6,996 bases of DNA from NCBI GenBank assembly GCA_030619415.1, contig JAUXBM010000095.1:1-6996 (forward strand), read 5' to 3'. This document shows positions 6,818 to 6,996 of this stretch, piece after piece. The notes beneath the pieces are model-generated. The model did not search any database. It worked only from the letters and a program-made list of their open reading frames with translations, and had not been told where the DNA came from. Positions within the stretch are counted from its first letter, which is position 1, and every line of letters starts with the position of its first letter. The stretch is from Chlorobiota bacterium (lineage in GTDB: Bacteria > Bacteroidota > Bacteroidia > Bacteroidales > F082). The position numbers and the translations under genes are program-made.

Positions 6818-6856
6818 CGAAAAGAGTGATAGTTTGAATACCTGGGTGTGAACTTA

Positions 6857-6996
6857 TCATTCATTTACCATTTCAGGTTGTTTTTGCTTCTTGCTAAAAT
6901 GGGTTTGATTCACAAAATAGACGCCGGAGAAAATGAATACAGCTGCAATAACCTCTTCCCAGGTAAGACTGTCTTTTCCCAAAATCATGGCTACAA
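6857..6996 (-). CDS. C-terminal end of a probable EamA/DMT-family membrane transporter (5' end outside window)
   Basis: The minus strand is open from the window edge to a TGA (complement of 6857-6859), giving 45 residues. They read as a short hydrophobic end (VAMILGKDSLTWEE), one membrane helix (VIAAVFIFSGVYFVN), and a polar, lysine-rich tail (SKKQKQPEMVNE). This closely follows the usual end of ten-helix EamA drug/metabolite transporters, where a Gly-[Glu/Lys]-x-Leu-Thr turn precedes the last helix ending in SGVYLVN and a basic cytoplasmic tail. Here Lys stands where Glu is more common in the GE turn. With only the last helix visible the substrate cannot be guessed, and another multi-helix protein with a similar end is possible. 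It is co-directional with kdsA, with 63 bases between them. Confidence 0.65.
   Translation of the reverse strand, partial: VAMILGKDSLTWEEVIAAVFIFSGVYFVNQTHFSKKQKQPEMVNE

Noticed and set aside
6794..6856. Small ORF or RNA gene between kdsA and the transporter fragment
   Set aside because: The 63-base gap has no start-stop pair of useful length and no stable hairpin. It holds only the -7 promoter match.

Overview
The window looks like chromosomal DNA of a member of the Bacteroidota, most likely in or near the Bacteroidales. The reasons are: a type III glutamine synthetase of 729 residues, a secreted DUF4831-type protein (a family I know from this phylum), a KdsA of the Cys-containing metal-dependent type, almost no Shine-Dalgarno sequences, and three matches to the Bacteroidota -7 promoter motif TAnnTTTG in the expected places. 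Base composition is moderately AT-rich throughout, and no gene stands out as foreign. I see no tRNA, rRNA, CRISPR array, insertion sequence or phage gene.

Layout. Positions 1-349 (+) are the C-terminal end of a proline-rich protein I cannot assign. Positions 391-951 (+) encode a HAD-family phosphatase resembling heptose-bisphosphate phosphatase GmhB. A 148-base AT-rich gap with a -7 promoter match leads into a two-gene unit (+): an SSS/SLC5-family sodium:solute symporter (1100-2578) whose end overlaps the start of glutamine synthetase III (2565-4754) by 14 bases. A strong intrinsic terminator (4773-4805) ends this unit. A second -7 match (4842-4849) precedes a secreted DUF4831-like protein (4873-5991, +). 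On the minus strand, kdsA (5981-6793) converges on that gene and overlaps its last 11 bases. Upstream of kdsA is the C-terminal end of what looks like an EamA/DMT-type membrane transporter (6857-6996, -), which runs off the window.

Function. Two genes point to lipopolysaccharide inner-core sugars: kdsA makes Kdo-8-phosphate, and the GmhB-like phosphatase would act on heptose bisphosphate. They are on opposite strands and not in one operon. The symporter-glnN pair is the clearest functional unit: overlapping genes, one promoter candidate, one terminator. It suggests that uptake of some solute is co-expressed with ammonia assimilation, but the solute cannot be read from the sequence.

Overall this is mostly ordinary housekeeping territory. 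The points most worth a second look are the symporter-glnN overlap, the shortened and altered zinc-loop region of the GmhB-like protein, the unassigned proline-rich C-terminus at the left edge, and the overlapping convergent gene ends at 5981-5991.
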